Of a stretch of DNA of 31,249 bases, positions 16,107-23,098 are shown piece after piece (the first letter of the stretch is position 1; each line of letters begins with the position of its first letter). A program made the position numbers and the translations under genes. A model generated the notes under the pieces. It was not told the DNA's origin. It made no database searches and saw only the letters and a list, made by a program, of their open reading frames with translations. The stretch comes from JAUWTJ01 sp965603015 (lineage in GTDB: Bacteria > Pseudomonadota > Alphaproteobacteria > M2410): positions 1-31,249 of the forward strand of contig CBFDBJ010000040.1 in NCBI GenBank assembly GCA_965603015.1. Reading direction: 5' to 3'.

Positions 16107-17738
16107 TCAGGCGTCCTCGGCAACCCTTACATCAAGCGGTTCCGGCGCCGCGCGGCCCAGGATCATGTCGCAGGCTTTCTCGGCGATCATGATCGTCGGG
16201 GCATTGGTGTTGCCGCCAATGAGTGTCGGCATAACCGATGCATCGACGACGCGCAGGCCCTCGGTGCCGCGCACCTTGAGCTCACCGTCGACGACGGCGT
16301 TTTCATCCATGCCCATCTTGCAGGTGCCGACCGGGTGATAAATGGTTTCTGCGGTCTTGCGGATCCAGGCATCGATTTCATCATCGGTTTGAACATCTGC
16401 GCCGGGCAAAAGTTCAGGGCCGCGATAAACATCAAAGGCTTTCTGCCGGAAGATATCGCGGGTCATTTTGACCCCTTCACGCAGGACAATTCGGTCCGCC
16501 TCGGACTGAAGGTAATTGGGCTGAATCAATGGCTGCATACTCGGATCCGTCGACTTCAGGGCGACGATGCCGCGGGACTCTGGTCTCAGCTGGCAGACGT
16601 GGGCGGTGAAACCATGCCGGTCTGATTTCTGGAAGCCATGCTCGGTCATCTGCGCGTTGACGAAATGAAGCTGGATGTCCGGGACTTCAAGGTCGGGACG
16701 TGTTTTCAGGAAGGCACCTGATTCAAGACCGTTTTGTGCACCGGCTCCTGTTTTGAACATTTTATACTGAAGCCCGGTCTTGATCATGGCAAGACCCTTG
16801 GCGTTCTTGAACAGCGTGATGGGCTTTGACGCTTCGTACTGAATTGTACAGTCGAGGTGATCCTGCAGGTTCTTGCCGACGCCTTTGACATCGGAGACGA
16901 CAGGAATATCAAACTTCTTAAGGTAGTCTGCGTCGCCAATTCCAGACAGCAGAAGGGTCTGGGGAGAATTTACGGCGCCGCCGGACAGAATAACCTCACC
17001 GTCTGTCCAAACCTGCTTCAGCTGTTTTTTCTGCAGATACTCAACACCGACAGCCTTGTTTTTTTCAAACAGAATACGCGTGGTCAGCGCGTTGATCTGG
17101 ACATCAAGATTTGGGCGCGACAGAATCGGTGTGAGATAGGCATTGGCAGCACTCCAGCGCTGGCCTTCATGAATGGTCAGATCATAGGGGCCAAACCCTT
17201 CTTGCTGATAGCCATTAAAGTCTCCGGTGTCGGGATGGCCTGCCTCCTTGCCAGCTTCAATAAAGGCACGGAACGCCGGGCTGGTCGAACGGCCCGAAGA
17301 GACATGCAAGGGGCCGTCCCCGCCGTGAAAATCATCGCCGCCGTTTTCATTGTTCTCGGCGCGCTTGAAGTATGGCAGCACATCACTGAAACCCCAGCCG
17401 GTGAGACCAAGCTGGCGCCATTGATCATAGTCGCGCGCATGGCCACGGATATAAATCATGCCGTTCATCGAACTTGATCCGCCAATCACCTTGCCACGCG
17501 GCCAGTAGAGCGGACGGCCGCCGAGATTTTCCTGGCCTTCAGTATAAAACCACCAGTTAAACCTTGTTTTCTGGGCCAATAGCACGCCAACACCCGCCGG
17601 CATTTGAACCAGGGTGCTGTTGTCCTTGCCGCCAGCCTCGATCAGCAGAACCTTGTTAGCGGGATCCTCGGAAAGCCGATTGGCCAGGACGCAGCCCGCA
17701 CTGCCGGCACCGATAATGATGTAGTCGTAAGATGACAT
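16107..17738 (-). CDS. GMC-family FAD-dependent alcohol/choline dehydrogenase
   Basis: The 543-residue protein opens with the FAD Rossmann motif IIIGAGSAGCVLANRL (G10-G15) and the ribose-binding LLIEAGG. GMC signature 1 (WPRGKVIGGSSSMNG) and signature 2 (SGGAVNSPQTLLLSGIG) are both present. The catalytic His468 lies in YHPVGTCKMG, and the paired residue in GGNTNAPT (about 510-512). It oxidises a primary alcohol to an aldehyde, passing electrons from FAD to the respiratory chain or another acceptor. Closeness to choline dehydrogenase is a family resemblance only; no betaine genes are nearby. It lies 42 bp after the hydratase-like gene on the same strand. Confidence 0.93.
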   Translation of the reverse strand: MSSYDYIIIGAGSAGCVLANRLSEDPANKVLLIEAGGKDNSTLVQMPAGVGVLLAQKTRFNWWFYTEGQENLGGRPLYWPRGKVIGGSSSMNGMIYIRGHARDYDQWRQLGLTGWGFSDVLPYFKRAENNENGGDDFHGGDGPLHVSSGRSTSPAFRAFIEAGKEAGHPDTGDFNGYQQEGFGPYDLTIHEGQRWSAANAYLTPILSRPNLDVQINALTTRILFEKNKAVGVEYLQKKQLKQVWTDGEVILSGGAVNSPQTLLLSGIGDADYLKKFDIPVVSDVKGVGKNLQDHLDCTIQYEASKPITLFKNAKGLAMIKTGLQYKMFKTGAGAQNGLESGAFLKTRPDLEVPDIQLHFVNAQMTEHGFQKSDRHGFTAHVCQLRPESRGIVALKSTDPSMQPLIQPNYLQSEADRIVLREGVKMTRDIFRQKAFDVYRGPELLPGADVQTDDEIDAWIRKTAETIYHPVGTCKMGMDENAVVDGELKVRGTEGLRVVDASVMPTLIGGNTNAPTIMIAEKACDMILGRAAPEPLDVRVAEDA

Positions 17739-17780
17739 GGGATTACTCTCTCACTTCTGTGTCCAGCGACACATCTCAGC

Positions 17781-18563
17781 CTAGCGGCCCTTCCACTCCG
17801 GGGGACGTTTCTGACCAAAGGCGGCGATGCCTTCCTTGTGGTCCTCGGACTGGAAAAGAGCCCGAACCGCAGGGTATTGTTTATCCATGGCCGCTTTCAG
17901 ACCGGGCTCGTTCAGTCCCTGTTGCGTGCACTGCTTGGTGGCCTGGATTGACATCGGGCTGCACTTCAAAATGTCATCAGCCCAGCGGCGCGCCGCGGTC
18001 ATAAGCTCACCATGGGGCACAACTTCATTGACGAACCCGAGCCGCTCGCCTTCTTCAGGGCCGACCCGGCGCGCGGTCAACATGATGCCCATAGCGCGCT
18101 TTTCACCGATAAGCCTTGGCAAACGGTGAACGCCGCCGGCAAGAGCGGCAAAGCCGACCATTGGCTCAGGCAAGGCGAAAACGGCTTGCTCAGAGGCAAT
18201 AATAAGATCGCAAGCCAGAGCTATTTCGAAGCCGCCGCCCATGGCAACACCGTTGACTGCCGCAATGACGGGCTTGGGCATGTCAAACCGGGATGTCAGA
18301 CCGGCGAAGCCAGCCGCAGGCTGCCTGCCCTCTTCTGCATCCTTTGGCACAAAGGTCAGATCATTGCCGGCGCTGAAAGCCTTGTCGCCTGCGCCCGTAA
18401 GGATGGCGACCCACTGGTCCGCATCGTCGCGGAATTCATCAAAAACTTCAGCGAGCTCCCTGTTTGCAGGGGCGTTCAGGGCATTGCGTTTCTCGGGGCG
18501 ATTGATTGTGACGATGGTGAGGTGGCCGTCTTTTTCCACCGTGCAGAATTCGCGCTCGGACAT
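17781..18563 (-). CDS. Enoyl-CoA hydratase/isomerase family protein
   Basis: From ATG 18563 the protein has 260 residues; an AAGGAGGAATCC ribosome site makes this start near certain over an upstream ATG at 18635. It is a crotonase-fold enzyme: the oxyanion loops are KAFSAGNDL and NGVAMGGGFEIALACD, and both acidic residues used by hydratases are present (Glu113 and Glu133, the latter in LPEPMVGF). It likely hydrates an enoyl-CoA; the carnitinyl-CoA dehydratase branch is another option. It is upstream of the GMC oxidoreductase gene in the same direction, so they may be one transcript, perhaps for oxidation of an alcohol-derived acid. Confidence 0.92.
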   Translation of the reverse strand: MSEREFCTVEKDGHLTIVTINRPEKRNALNAPANRELAEVFDEFRDDADQWVAILTGAGDKAFSAGNDLTFVPKDAEEGRQPAAGFAGLTSRFDMPKPVIAAVNGVAMGGGFEIALACDLIIASEQAVFALPEPMVGFAALAGGVHRLPRLIGEKRAMGIMLTARRVGPEEGERLGFVNEVVPHGELMTAARRWADDILKCSPMSIQATKQCTQQGLNEPGLKAAMDKQYPAVRALFQSEDHKEGIAAFGQKRPPEWKGR

Positions 18564-18691
18564 GGATTCCTCCTTGAATTTCCCACATTTATTTTGTTGT
18601 TTCGTGCATCCTACAAGCCTTGCGAGGCGATGCAAGGGGTTTGCAATGGCAGCCTCTCACACTAGGATAGGTTTCCTTGCAGGAGCACAAC

Positions 18692-19138
18692 ATGAGCAAT
18701 ACTGCCGCAAAAGCCCACCTGGGTGACAGCGTAACGATCCATTTCATTGCCCTCCTTGATGACGGCACACAGATCGAGACCACGGTCGGCTCGGAGCCGC
18801 TCACCTTTGTTGTGGGATCGGGCGCGGTTGTCGCCGGGCTTGATGAAGAGGTTCGCGGCATGAAGGCCGGAGACAATCGCATCGCCGTCCTCAAGCCGGA
18901 TGATGCCTTTGGTCAAAAGCGCGAAGATCTCATCGTCAGGGCGCCGGTGTCGACTTTCCCCGACAATATCGACCTGACCCCGGGCAAGCGTATTGGCGCG
19001 AAAACTCCGGACGGTGAGACCATTGAAATGAACGTGCTGGCGATCGAGGGCGATCAGGCGGTGCTTGACGCCAATCATCCCTTTGCCGGTCTCGACATAA
19101 CTTTTCGGATCGACATGATTTCCGTAAAGAAGAGCTAG
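18692..19138 (+). CDS. FKBP-type peptidyl-prolyl isomerase (SlyD/SlpA-like)
   Basis: The protein has 148 residues from ATG 18692, preceded by CAGGAG; a TTG at 18677 would add 5. The order is FKBP half (DSVTIHFIALLDDGTQIE, then VVAGLDEEVRGMKAGD), an inserted flap domain (about residues 70-125), and the closing DANHPFAGLDITF motif of SlyD/SlpA proteins. These isomerise Xaa-Pro bonds and act as chaperones in the cytoplasm. The histidine-rich metal-binding tail of E. coli SlyD is absent, so it is nearer SlpA. Its TAG overlaps the stop of the convergent carbonic anhydrase gene within a single CTAG. Confidence 0.93.
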   Translation: MSNTAAKAHLGDSVTIHFIALLDDGTQIETTVGSEPLTFVVGSGAVVAGLDEEVRGMKAGDNRIAVLKPDDAFGQKREDLIVRAPVSTFPDNIDLTPGKRIGAKTPDGETIEMNVLAIEGDQAVLDANHPFAGLDITFRIDMISVKKS

Positions 19139-19665
19139 CCAATCTTCTTCAGGCCTTGCTTGAACCTTCGATGATTGCGGACATAGCTTTCAGCCGAGGC
19201 TTCCAGCACTTTGACCATTTCCGGGCTGATTTCCTTTACGACCTTGCCAGGTGCGCCAAGTACCATGGAATTATCCGGGATCTCGCGGCCCTCGGGAATG
19301 AAGGCGTGGGCGCCGATGAGGCAATTCTTCCCGATCTTGACGCCGTTGAGCACGGTTGCGCCAATGCCGATGAGACTGTAGTCGCCGACGGTGCAGCCGT
19401 GCAGCATGGCCTGATGGCCGATGGTGACACCCTTGCCGATCCTGACCTCGACGCCGGGGTCGGTGTGGATCACAGCGCCGTCCTGGACATTGCTGTCCTG
19501 ACCGATGGTAATGAGGTCATTATCACCGCGGATAATTGCTGCGAACCAGACCGAAGCGCCCGGCTCCAGCCTCACACGGCCCATGACCTCGGCTGAATCG
19601 GCAATCCAGTAATCGCCGTTTTCCGGGAGTTCCGGCGCGATGCCGTCAATTGAATATAGCGCCAT
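19135..19665 (-). CDS. Gamma-class carbonic anhydrase family protein
   Basis: The 176-residue protein is a left-handed beta helix built of hexapeptide repeats (for example VQDGAVIHTDPG, IGKGVTIGHQAMLHG, IGIGATVLNGVKIG). The three zinc/iron-binding histidines of the gamma class are present: H67, H84 and H89. Its short length and C-terminal helix (MVKVLEASAESYVRNHRRF) fit the YrdA/PaaY group, where carbonic anhydrase activity varies. It acts in the cytoplasm, probably as a trimer with metal between subunits. It converges on the FKBP gene with a shared stop. Confidence 0.93.
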   Translation of the reverse strand: MALYSIDGIAPELPENGDYWIADSAEVMGRVRLEPGASVWFAAIIRGDNDLITIGQDSNVQDGAVIHTDPGVEVRIGKGVTIGHQAMLHGCTVGDYSLIGIGATVLNGVKIGKNCLIGAHAFIPEGREIPDNSMVLGAPGKVVKEISPEMVKVLEASAESYVRNHRRFKQGLKKIG

Positions 19666-19739
19666 GGGGTTTCCTCACTATCTGGCAAATCTGCACTTTT
19701 GTCCTCTCTACCACTAAAAAGCCGCGATTAAACCCCTAT

Positions 19740-20777
19740 ATGGGGGCCATGGGTGCAACAGATACACAGACCTCCGGCTCAGCGGAGCCGCGGGAGGGGG
19801 ATCGCTCACCGGCCATTCTGCCGGTCGAGGACGCGCGCCGCATTGTTGACGAAAGCGTGGTTCGCTATTTCGACAGTCGGCGCGAGAAGACGTCTGAATT
19901 CATCGACAATCATTTTTCGTGGTCCGGAGCCTGGAGCCTTAACAAGCGCGCCCTCGGCCGCGATCTTTATCGTGCGCCGCTCAACGTGGCACTTATGGCC
20001 CCGTCCATGGGAGTTCGGCTTGCCGCCTCCGGCTTCGAGAAGCTGGGCAAGGACGGCGTCGCGGCCAGGCTTCGTTCGAAGCAATTTTATTTCAAGACGG
20101 ATGTGGCTGAAGAGCTGGAATGGCTGATTCATACCGACCTTCTTGAAGTGCCATTTGCCCAGCGACACCGACAGAGCGAGCGCGATGTGCTGGCCGAGGC
20201 GATCTACAGTCACCCGCTGATGACCCGGGCTCTTTCCACTGCGGTAACAAACGTTGTTGATGCGGCAGGTCCGCGCAACCGGGATCAGCTGGAGCGGCTG
20301 CTTTCGGCCTATATGGAAACCCGGGCGGCCAATGCCGAGGTGGTCAATCTGGTTGTTTGTCTTATGGCGGGCGGTCTCATCACCCATCAACTGACGCCAG
20401 GGGCGCTGTCGCTCGGTCCCTCCATGGCCGGTGCCATCGCCAATCACGGTGCCGCTGCCAGCTTCCCACTCGGTTCGACTGTGGGCAGCGCGTGGGTGAG
20501 CGCCTTTCCTGTCGCGCCCGGGACTGCCCTGGCCGCCGGGTCAACAGCAGGGGTTTTGGCCGTGGCAGCGCTTGTAACGGCCTTCTCAGGCATGATCTCG
20601 GATCCTGTACAACGCAGCCTCGGGATCCATGAGAGGCGCCTGCAGCACTTCCTTGATACGCTGGAGCAAAACGTCCTGTTTGATGAAGAAAGCCACATGA
20701 GAGTGCGTGATCACTATGTCGGACGGATCATCGATCTGTTCGATGCGCTCAGCGCGCTTTGGGTTTACGCCCGCTGA
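19740..20777 (+). CDS. DUF6635-like hypothetical protein
   Basis: From ATG 19740 the protein has 346 residues; ATG 19749 is equally possible and no clear ribosome site decides. After a polar N-terminus comes a charged region with VVRYFDSRREKTSEFIDNHF and the segment YRAPLNVALMAPSMGVRLAA. The centre is hydrophobic and Ala/Gly-rich (about residues 215-290), and the end reads MISDPVQRSLGIHERRLQHFLDTLE. I think this is the DUF6635 family, recalled from pattern rather than proven; function is unknown. Its 3' end, including the stop, is duplicated as 13 bp shortly downstream (20787-20799). Confidence 0.75.
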   Translation: MGAMGATDTQTSGSAEPREGDRSPAILPVEDARRIVDESVVRYFDSRREKTSEFIDNHFSWSGAWSLNKRALGRDLYRAPLNVALMAPSMGVRLAASGFEKLGKDGVAARLRSKQFYFKTDVAEELEWLIHTDLLEVPFAQRHRQSERDVLAEAIYSHPLMTRALSTAVTNVVDAAGPRNRDQLERLLSAYMETRAANAEVVNLVVCLMAGGLITHQLTPGALSLGPSMAGAIANHGAAASFPLGSTVGSAWVSAFPVAPGTALAAGSTAGVLAVAALVTAFSGMISDPVQRSLGIHERRLQHFLDTLEQNVLFDEESHMRVRDHYVGRIIDLFDALSALWVYAR

Positions 20778-20840
20778 CCTGGGGGGTTACGCCCGCTGAG
20801 CAGTCTCCGATCGCCGCCCCCGATACCCCCAAAAAGCAAG

Positions 20841-20867
20841 ACGCCCCGCTTTACCGCGAGGCGTTTT
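20841..20867. terminator. Bidirectional terminator
   Basis: The stem ACGCCcCGC/GCGaGGCGT (one mismatch, 6-nt loop) lies between convergent genes. TTTT follows on the plus strand, and CTTGCTTTTT follows on the minus strand, so it can serve both genes. Confidence 0.8.
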
Positions 20868-20894
20868 GCATATTCTTTGGAGGGCTTCAGGTCG

Positions 20895-21185
20895 TCAGGC
20901 AACCAGGGCCTGGGTCATAACAAGAGCGCCAATCCCCATGGATCCCATATAGGCATAATAGGCCGCACGGCGCGGATAGGATGAAGGCTTGGCAATGATT
21001 GACACAACCGCCTCCCCGAGTGGCTCGCCATCCCGCTGCGCCAGCTGACGGCCGGTGTAGATTATCGCAATCGCTGTAACGAAGAAGAATGCGTTCGCAG
21101 CGCTCATGACACCGATCTGAAACATCAGCAGAACAAGAACTGATGCGACGACGGTCAGAATGTTGAGGATACGCTCGCGGTCCAT
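20895..21185 (-). CDS. Small membrane protein, unknown function
   Basis: The 96-residue protein has two likely membrane helices near the N-terminus (about residues 8-26 and 28-45) and one near the C-terminus (residues 78-94). A polar loop between them contains RDGEPLGEAV and a basic PSSYPRRAAYY stretch. GGAG lies 8-9 bases before the ATG, so it looks like a real gene. I do not recognise the family. It stands alone between a bidirectional terminator and a 452-bp non-coding region that probably holds its promoter. Confidence 0.7.
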   Translation of the reverse strand: MDRERILNILTVVASVLVLLMFQIGVMSAANAFFFVTAIAIIYTGRQLAQRDGEPLGEAVVSIIAKPSSYPRRAAYYAYMGSMGIGALVMTQALVA

Positions 21186-21431
21186 TTTATAACTCCGTTA
21201 CTGGTCGCTCTTTGGCACTGGACTATTCGATGCCTCGTTTCACGCTAATTGCTGCGCTGCATCAGAATCGTCGTTTGTTCAGTACTATCTAGAGACGACC
21301 GCCCACTTTCTCAAGATGACGACCGTCACATTTTCAAACCGGAATTGCAGCCCGCCTTTATGTATCGATTCAGCTTTATTTCCTATCCTGTTGTTATTCA
21401 ACGTATTACCTGATTATTAATGAGTTTCTAA

Positions 21432-21447
21432 GATCCCCGGTACAAAG
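21432..21447 (+). repeat. Left arm of 16-bp inverted repeat enclosing ytoQ
   Basis: GATCCCCGGTACAAAG is repeated exactly in inverted orientation at 22269-22284. No target-site duplication is seen outside either arm. The sequence resembles CCGGGGAT-type extragenic palindromes that I recall from alphaproteobacterial genomes. Confidence 0.75.
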
Positions 21448-21464
21448 CCAACTTCTGTTTCCGA

Positions 21465-21480
21465 TGTGATCGAAATCACA
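21465..21480. promoter_or_regulatory. CRP-like operator
   Basis: TGTGATCGAAATCACA contains TGTGA-N6-TCACA, an exact match to the classical CRP half-site pair. It lies 157 bp before the ytoQ start. The binding protein is unknown; alphaproteobacteria have several CRP/FNR-family regulators. This is a sequence match, not proof of binding. Confidence 0.5.
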
Positions 21481-21637
21481 CCGGCCTGTGGAGCGGATGC
21501 AGCCACACATCCAGATCTGCGGCCATTGAAGTGTTGTTTTTGTTGCGGTGCACTCTTGGGCCCGTATCATTATTTGATGCATATCGCGATCCATCCTATA
21601 TCTGGCAGCAGACCAACAAGACAAAGGCAGTGCCCTC

Positions 21638-22105
21638 ATGAGCTACAATGACGACGAATCCTGGACGATCTACCTGTCAGGCGAGATCCACACCGACTGG
21701 CGCGAGCAAATTGCCGAGGGCCTGAAAGCTGCCGATCTGCCTGTTCGTCTGGTCTCCCCGGTGACTGACCACGGATCAAGCGACGATTGCGGCGTTGAGA
21801 TCCTCGGGGCCGAGAGCGATGATTTCTGGAAAGATCACAAGGGTGCCAAAGTGAATGCCCTGCGAACCCGCAGTCTTCTGCAGAAATCTGACCTGGTCGT
21901 GGTCCGCTTTGGCGACAAGTACAAGCAGTGGAATGCTGCCTTTGAGGCCGGCCAGGCGGCGGCTCTGGGCAAACCCCTGATTATCCAGCACGCACCGAAC
22001 CTGACCCATGCCCTCAAAGAGGTAGATGCGGCGGCTCTTGCGGTTGCCGAGACCCCGGCTCAGGTGGTTCGTCTGATCCAATATGCGATTTCCGGGCAGC
22101 TTTAG
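21638..22105 (+). CDS. ytoQ: YtoQ family protein
   Basis: The 155-residue protein has the YtoQ pattern throughout: WTIYLSGEIHTDWRE at the N-terminus, LVSPVTDHGSSDDCG, then KVNALRTRSLLQKSDLVVVRFG and KYKQWNAAFEAGQAAALGKPLI. The fold is expected to be related to nucleoside 2-deoxyribosyltransferases, with the D-x-V-V-V-x-F strand and an E-A-G-x-A motif that carries the glutamate nucleophile in that superfamily. The reaction for YtoQ itself is not established. The gene is alone, bracketed by a 16-bp inverted repeat, preceded by a CRP-like site and followed by a terminator-like hairpin. Confidence 0.9.
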   Translation: MSYNDDESWTIYLSGEIHTDWREQIAEGLKAADLPVRLVSPVTDHGSSDDCGVEILGAESDDFWKDHKGAKVNALRTRSLLQKSDLVVVRFGDKYKQWNAAFEAGQAAALGKPLIIQHAPNLTHALKEVDAAALAVAETPAQVVRLIQYAISGQL

Positions 22106-22156
22106 GCTGTTTTGGCATCCAGCACTCTTTCACAGTGGATTTACCTTGCTGTGCCA

Positions 22157-22190
22157 GGGTGGCGCCATTCCTGGTGCCACCCGCTTTCCT
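22157..22190 (+). terminator. Terminator-like hairpin after ytoQ
   Basis: The 10-bp stem GGGTGGCGCC/GGTGCCACCC (one G-T pair) has a 6-nt loop and is followed by the pyrimidine-rich GCTTTCCT. The U-tract is poor, so termination may be partial. It lies about 52 bp after the ytoQ stop. Confidence 0.55.
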
Positions 22191-22268
22191 GGTCCATCAC
22201 GGCAAGTGAGCCGACCGTCAAAAGCCTCCAAAATCAGGATAAATTGATGTATTATCCTGTTTTCCGGA

Positions 22269-22284
22269 CTTTGTACCGGGGATC
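22269..22284 (-). repeat. Right arm of 16-bp inverted repeat enclosing ytoQ
   Basis: CTTTGTACCGGGGATC is the exact reverse complement of 21432-21447. A second partial unit, CCGGGGATC, follows 7-8 bases later within a GGGGCGCCGGGG stretch, suggesting overlapping copies of a palindromic repeat. Confidence 0.75.
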
Positions 22285-22342
22285 GGGGCGCCGGGGATCA
22301 GGGCAAAAATCTGACGTATGTTGCGTTTGAGGGAGACCAGAG

Positions 22343-23089
22343 TTGTTTGATGACAGTGCACAAAGAGAATCATCGTGGGGGACCCCTCTTCGAATGCTGC
22401 TCATCGTACTCGTCTTCGCTTCAGGGTTTTTGTACTATTATTTCGGACCCTCGCTCAACGAATTGCAAGGCAACCGGCCGGAAGCTTCAGCCCACACGAC
22501 GCCAGTGACCCTTATTATCGGGGGGCAGAAGTTTGTCGTTCCGGAAAACTTCACCCAGTTTCCCCGGGCACGCCGTGGCGGGGTCAGAGAAAATGTGGCG
22601 CTCTACGCCATGCTGCCGGATTTCAAGCCTTTCACGATTGCACATGAGGCAACCTTTGAAAGCAATGAGGCGGATTCTCCGATCATACATTTACAGCTGG
22701 AGTCGATCCGATCACCCTTTAACGAAGAACAGCGCATCAATCGGATCTACCTGCCCTCCGTGTTGGATTCAACAGGCGAGCGCGCGCTCTACGGCCTGAC
22801 CTATTTTCAGTTCCTTGACGGGAGCGGCTATCAGGATCAGGACCTTTATATTGGAACCGACGACCTGGGCCGCAGGGCGGCATTAACCTGTGGCAAAGAC
22901 CGGCAGGAGATCCTGCCCTCAAGTTGTCGCCGCTTCACGCAGCTGACAGATAGCGTCATGCTGAGCTACCGCTTCAAACGCAGCAGGCTGCGCGACTGGA
23001 AGGCTATCGACACCGGTGTTCGCGAACTCGCGCTTGATTTCCTTGCTGAAGGGGAAATAAGCGGTGATACGGAGCATGAAACGAACTAG
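22343..23089 (+). CDS. Membrane-anchored hypothetical protein
   Basis: The 248-residue protein starts at TTG 22343 with GAGGGAG seven bases upstream; no ATG lies in a better place. One N-terminal hydrophobic helix (about residues 17-36) acts as a signal anchor, leaving a soluble domain of about 200 residues, probably periplasmic. The domain is rich in beta-type sequence (TLIIGGQKFVVPENF, DLYIGTDDLGRRAALTCG) and has two cysteines, C183 and C194, that could pair. I do not recognise the family. It converges on cckA with a 9-bp gap and no terminator between. Confidence 0.72.
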   Translation: MFDDSAQRESSWGTPLRMLLIVLVFASGFLYYYFGPSLNELQGNRPEASAHTTPVTLIIGGQKFVVPENFTQFPRARRGGVRENVALYAMLPDFKPFTIAHEATFESNEADSPIIHLQLESIRSPFNEEQRINRIYLPSVLDSTGERALYGLTYFQFLDGSGYQDQDLYIGTDDLGRRAALTCGKDRQEILPSSCRRFTQLTDSVMLSYRFKRSRLRDWKAIDTGVRELALDFLAEGEISGDTEHETN

Positions 23090-23098
23090 CGAGGCGTT

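Larger units (their letters stand above)
21186..21637. other. Long intergenic region with regulatory-looking sites
   Basis: This 452-bp, rather AT-rich spacer separates the divergent small membrane protein gene and ytoQ. It holds a CRP-like dyad (21465-21480), one arm of a 16-bp inverted repeat (21432-21447), and a partial CtrA-type motif TTAA-N7-CTAA (21417-21431). Short open frames here have poor coding character, and I do not accept any as genes. Confidence 0.6.

Noticed and set aside
21466..21651. A 61-codon frame with CCFCCG cysteines before ytoQ
   Set aside because: It looked like a zinc ribbon at first, but it overlaps the CRP-like site and the ytoQ start, has no ribosome site and has poor codon character.
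22112..22330. A 72-codon frame between ytoQ and the next gene
   Set aside because: It contains the terminator-like hairpin and the repeat arm; composition is not protein-like.
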